Source of the DNA: Methylophilaceae bacterium
GTDB taxonomy: Bacteria > Pseudomonadota > Gammaproteobacteria > Burkholderiales > Methylophilaceae
Assembly: GCA_017858095.1 (NCBI GenBank)
Contig: JAFMCB010000010.1
Location: 1-33,486, forward strand
DNA length: 33,486 nt
Direction: 5' to 3'
Part shown: piece by piece, positions 32,850 through 33,486 of the stretch
How positions within the stretch are numbered: position 1 is the stretch's first letter
Layout of the letters: each line of letters begins with the position of its first letter
The notes under the pieces: model-generated
Told to the model about the DNA's origin: nothing
What the model saw: the letters and a program-made list of their open reading frames with translations, nothing else
Database searches by the model: none
Program-made: the position numbers and the translations under genes

Positions 32850-33431
32850 ATGAATAAAACTTACTCAAACAGTAAAAATTTACCCTCTCAACTGATAATT
32901 TTTGCAGTTATTTCTTTGGTGGTATGTTTAACGCGATTTAGTCATGAATTGACGCCCCTTTCACTACCAGATGCAAGCCTTATTGCTTTTTTTGCTGGTG
33001 GATTGTTAATCAAAAAGATACGTTATTTATTGTTCCTTTTCGTAGCTGTATTTTTTATAGATTTTTATGCTATTACAATTCATCAATATGCTGAGGTTAG
33101 GATCAGTATTAGTTATTTCACGCACATGCTTACTTATCTAATTGCCTGGCTGATAGCGAAAAAATGGCTCAGTGATCGTCAGCTCGAAATTAAAAGATTT
33201 TTTAAAATATCTGCCGCAATTATAGTTGTTACCTACTTTATTTCTTATGGAAGTTATTATCTATTGAATACTACCGCCACTGATACAACCTTCTTTAATT
33301 TTATGGCACTAGACTTAAAAAATTTTCTAATTACAAATTTCGCCTACGCTATAATCCTCTTGGCTAGTATTAAAATAATTGATGTTATGGAAAATCAAAA
33401 AAAGCCAAAAAATTCACTTCTAAATAATTGA
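32850..33431 (+). CDS. btuM: Six-helix membrane protein, putative cobalamin transporter BtuM
   Basis: A 193-residue protein with about six hydrophobic segments (roughly 15-28, 42-54, 58-76, 88-104, 118-138, 158-176) and a charged C-terminal tail. The loop RFSHELTPLSLPDASLIAFFAGG (29-51) resembles the RxxH...LPDAS pattern I recall from BtuM, the solitary ECF-type S component that takes up B12 in betaproteobacteria. It is 32 nt after btuB in the same riboswitch-led transcript, and no btuCDF is nearby, so an inner-membrane B12 step is the logical role. The family match is from memory. The cysteine expected near residue 80-84 is missing; the only Cys is Cys26. Confidence 0.65.
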   Translation: MNKTYSNSKNLPSQLIIFAVISLVVCLTRFSHELTPLSLPDASLIAFFAGGLLIKKIRYLLFLFVAVFFIDFYAITIHQYAEVRISISYFTHMLTYLIAWLIAKKWLSDRQLEIKRFFKISAAIIVVTYFISYGSYYLLNTTATDTTFFNFMALDLKNFLITNFAYAIILLASIKIIDVMENQKKPKNSLLNN

Positions 33432-33461
33432 TTGTTTCAATAGACGCATTGTTAGATAAGT

Positions 33462-33470
33462 TGCTATAAT
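33462..33470 (+). promoter_or_regulatory. Extended -10 promoter at the right edge
   Basis: TGCTATAAT is a perfect extended -10 element (TGnTATAAT) after the last gene. The matching -35 region is poor, as tolerated with extended -10 boxes. The transcript would start near 33477 and serve a gene beyond the window. Confidence 0.5.
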
Positions 33471-33486
33471 TGCGCACTTAACGATA

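Noticed and set aside
1-33486. Mobile elements, CRISPR arrays, tRNA/rRNA genes, defence systems
   Set aside because: No transposase or integrase other than XerC, no regular direct repeats, no cloverleaf or rRNA sequence seen. The EVE protein was considered as a defence gene but has only housekeeping neighbours.

Overview
The window looks like a chromosomal piece of a streamlined, AT-rich betaproteobacterium, most likely a Methylophilales (OM43 / Ca. Methylopumilus-like) methylotroph. The order assignment is inference, from the betaproteobacterial gene order (kdsD-lptCAB-rpoN-hpf-PTS; def-fmt-rsmB-DUF4390-ntrYX; dapF-xerC; zapA-6S RNA), an SAH riboswitch ahead of ahcY, and very tight packing. 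Coding density is extreme. Many genes overlap by 1-8 nt, three convergent pairs meet or overlap at their stop codons, and no gene-free stretch exceeds about 410 nt. I see no mobile element, CRISPR array, tRNA or rRNA.

Layout: (1) 1-2176, minus: the start of a ThiO-like FAD oxidoreductase and a CPA2/Kef-type cation:proton antiporter. (2) 2252-11880, plus: a long, nearly gapless run of LPS genes (kdsD, lptC, lptA, lptB), rpoN, hpf, a regulatory-type PTS (EIIA-Man, HPr, EI), oligopeptidase A and exonuclease III. (3) 11881-18483, minus: def, fmt, rsmB, DUF4390, ntrY, ntrX in transcription order. (4) 18641-19102, plus: smg. (5) 19099-22686, minus: metK, then an SAH riboswitch with its own promoter driving ahcY-metF (activated methyl cycle). 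(6) 22748-25204, plus: dapF, xerC, a small coiled-coil gene, zapA and 6S RNA. (7) 25204-30458: DUF2237, EVE-domain protein, a YVTN beta-propeller lipoprotein with ilvA, rpiA-phoU and yggX. (8) 30459-33486, plus: a cobalamin riboswitch, a B12-type TonB receptor and a small membrane protein that resembles BtuM, forming a B12 uptake unit.

Most notable observations. The B12 riboswitch is followed by two successive hairpins with different stems but the same GGGGAG loop, and the loop is the Shine-Dalgarno in both. One precedes an 11-codon leader ORF and the other precedes btuB; both loops are complementary to the C-rich L5 loop of the aptamer. NtrX keeps its receiver and Fis-type HTH, but its AAA+ domain has lost Walker A, GAFTGA and Walker B, although rpoN is present about 5.5 kb away. 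HPr has Asn at the regulatory Ser46 position, and hprK, ptsN and rapZ are absent from the place they usually occupy. The putative BtuM lacks the cysteine expected in the cobalt-binding region.

Functionally the window links outer-membrane building, methyl-group metabolism (SAM, SAH, methylene-THF), B12 acquisition and global regulation (sigma-54, regulatory PTS, 6S RNA, PhoU). Several regulatory modules appear partly dismantled by genome reduction.
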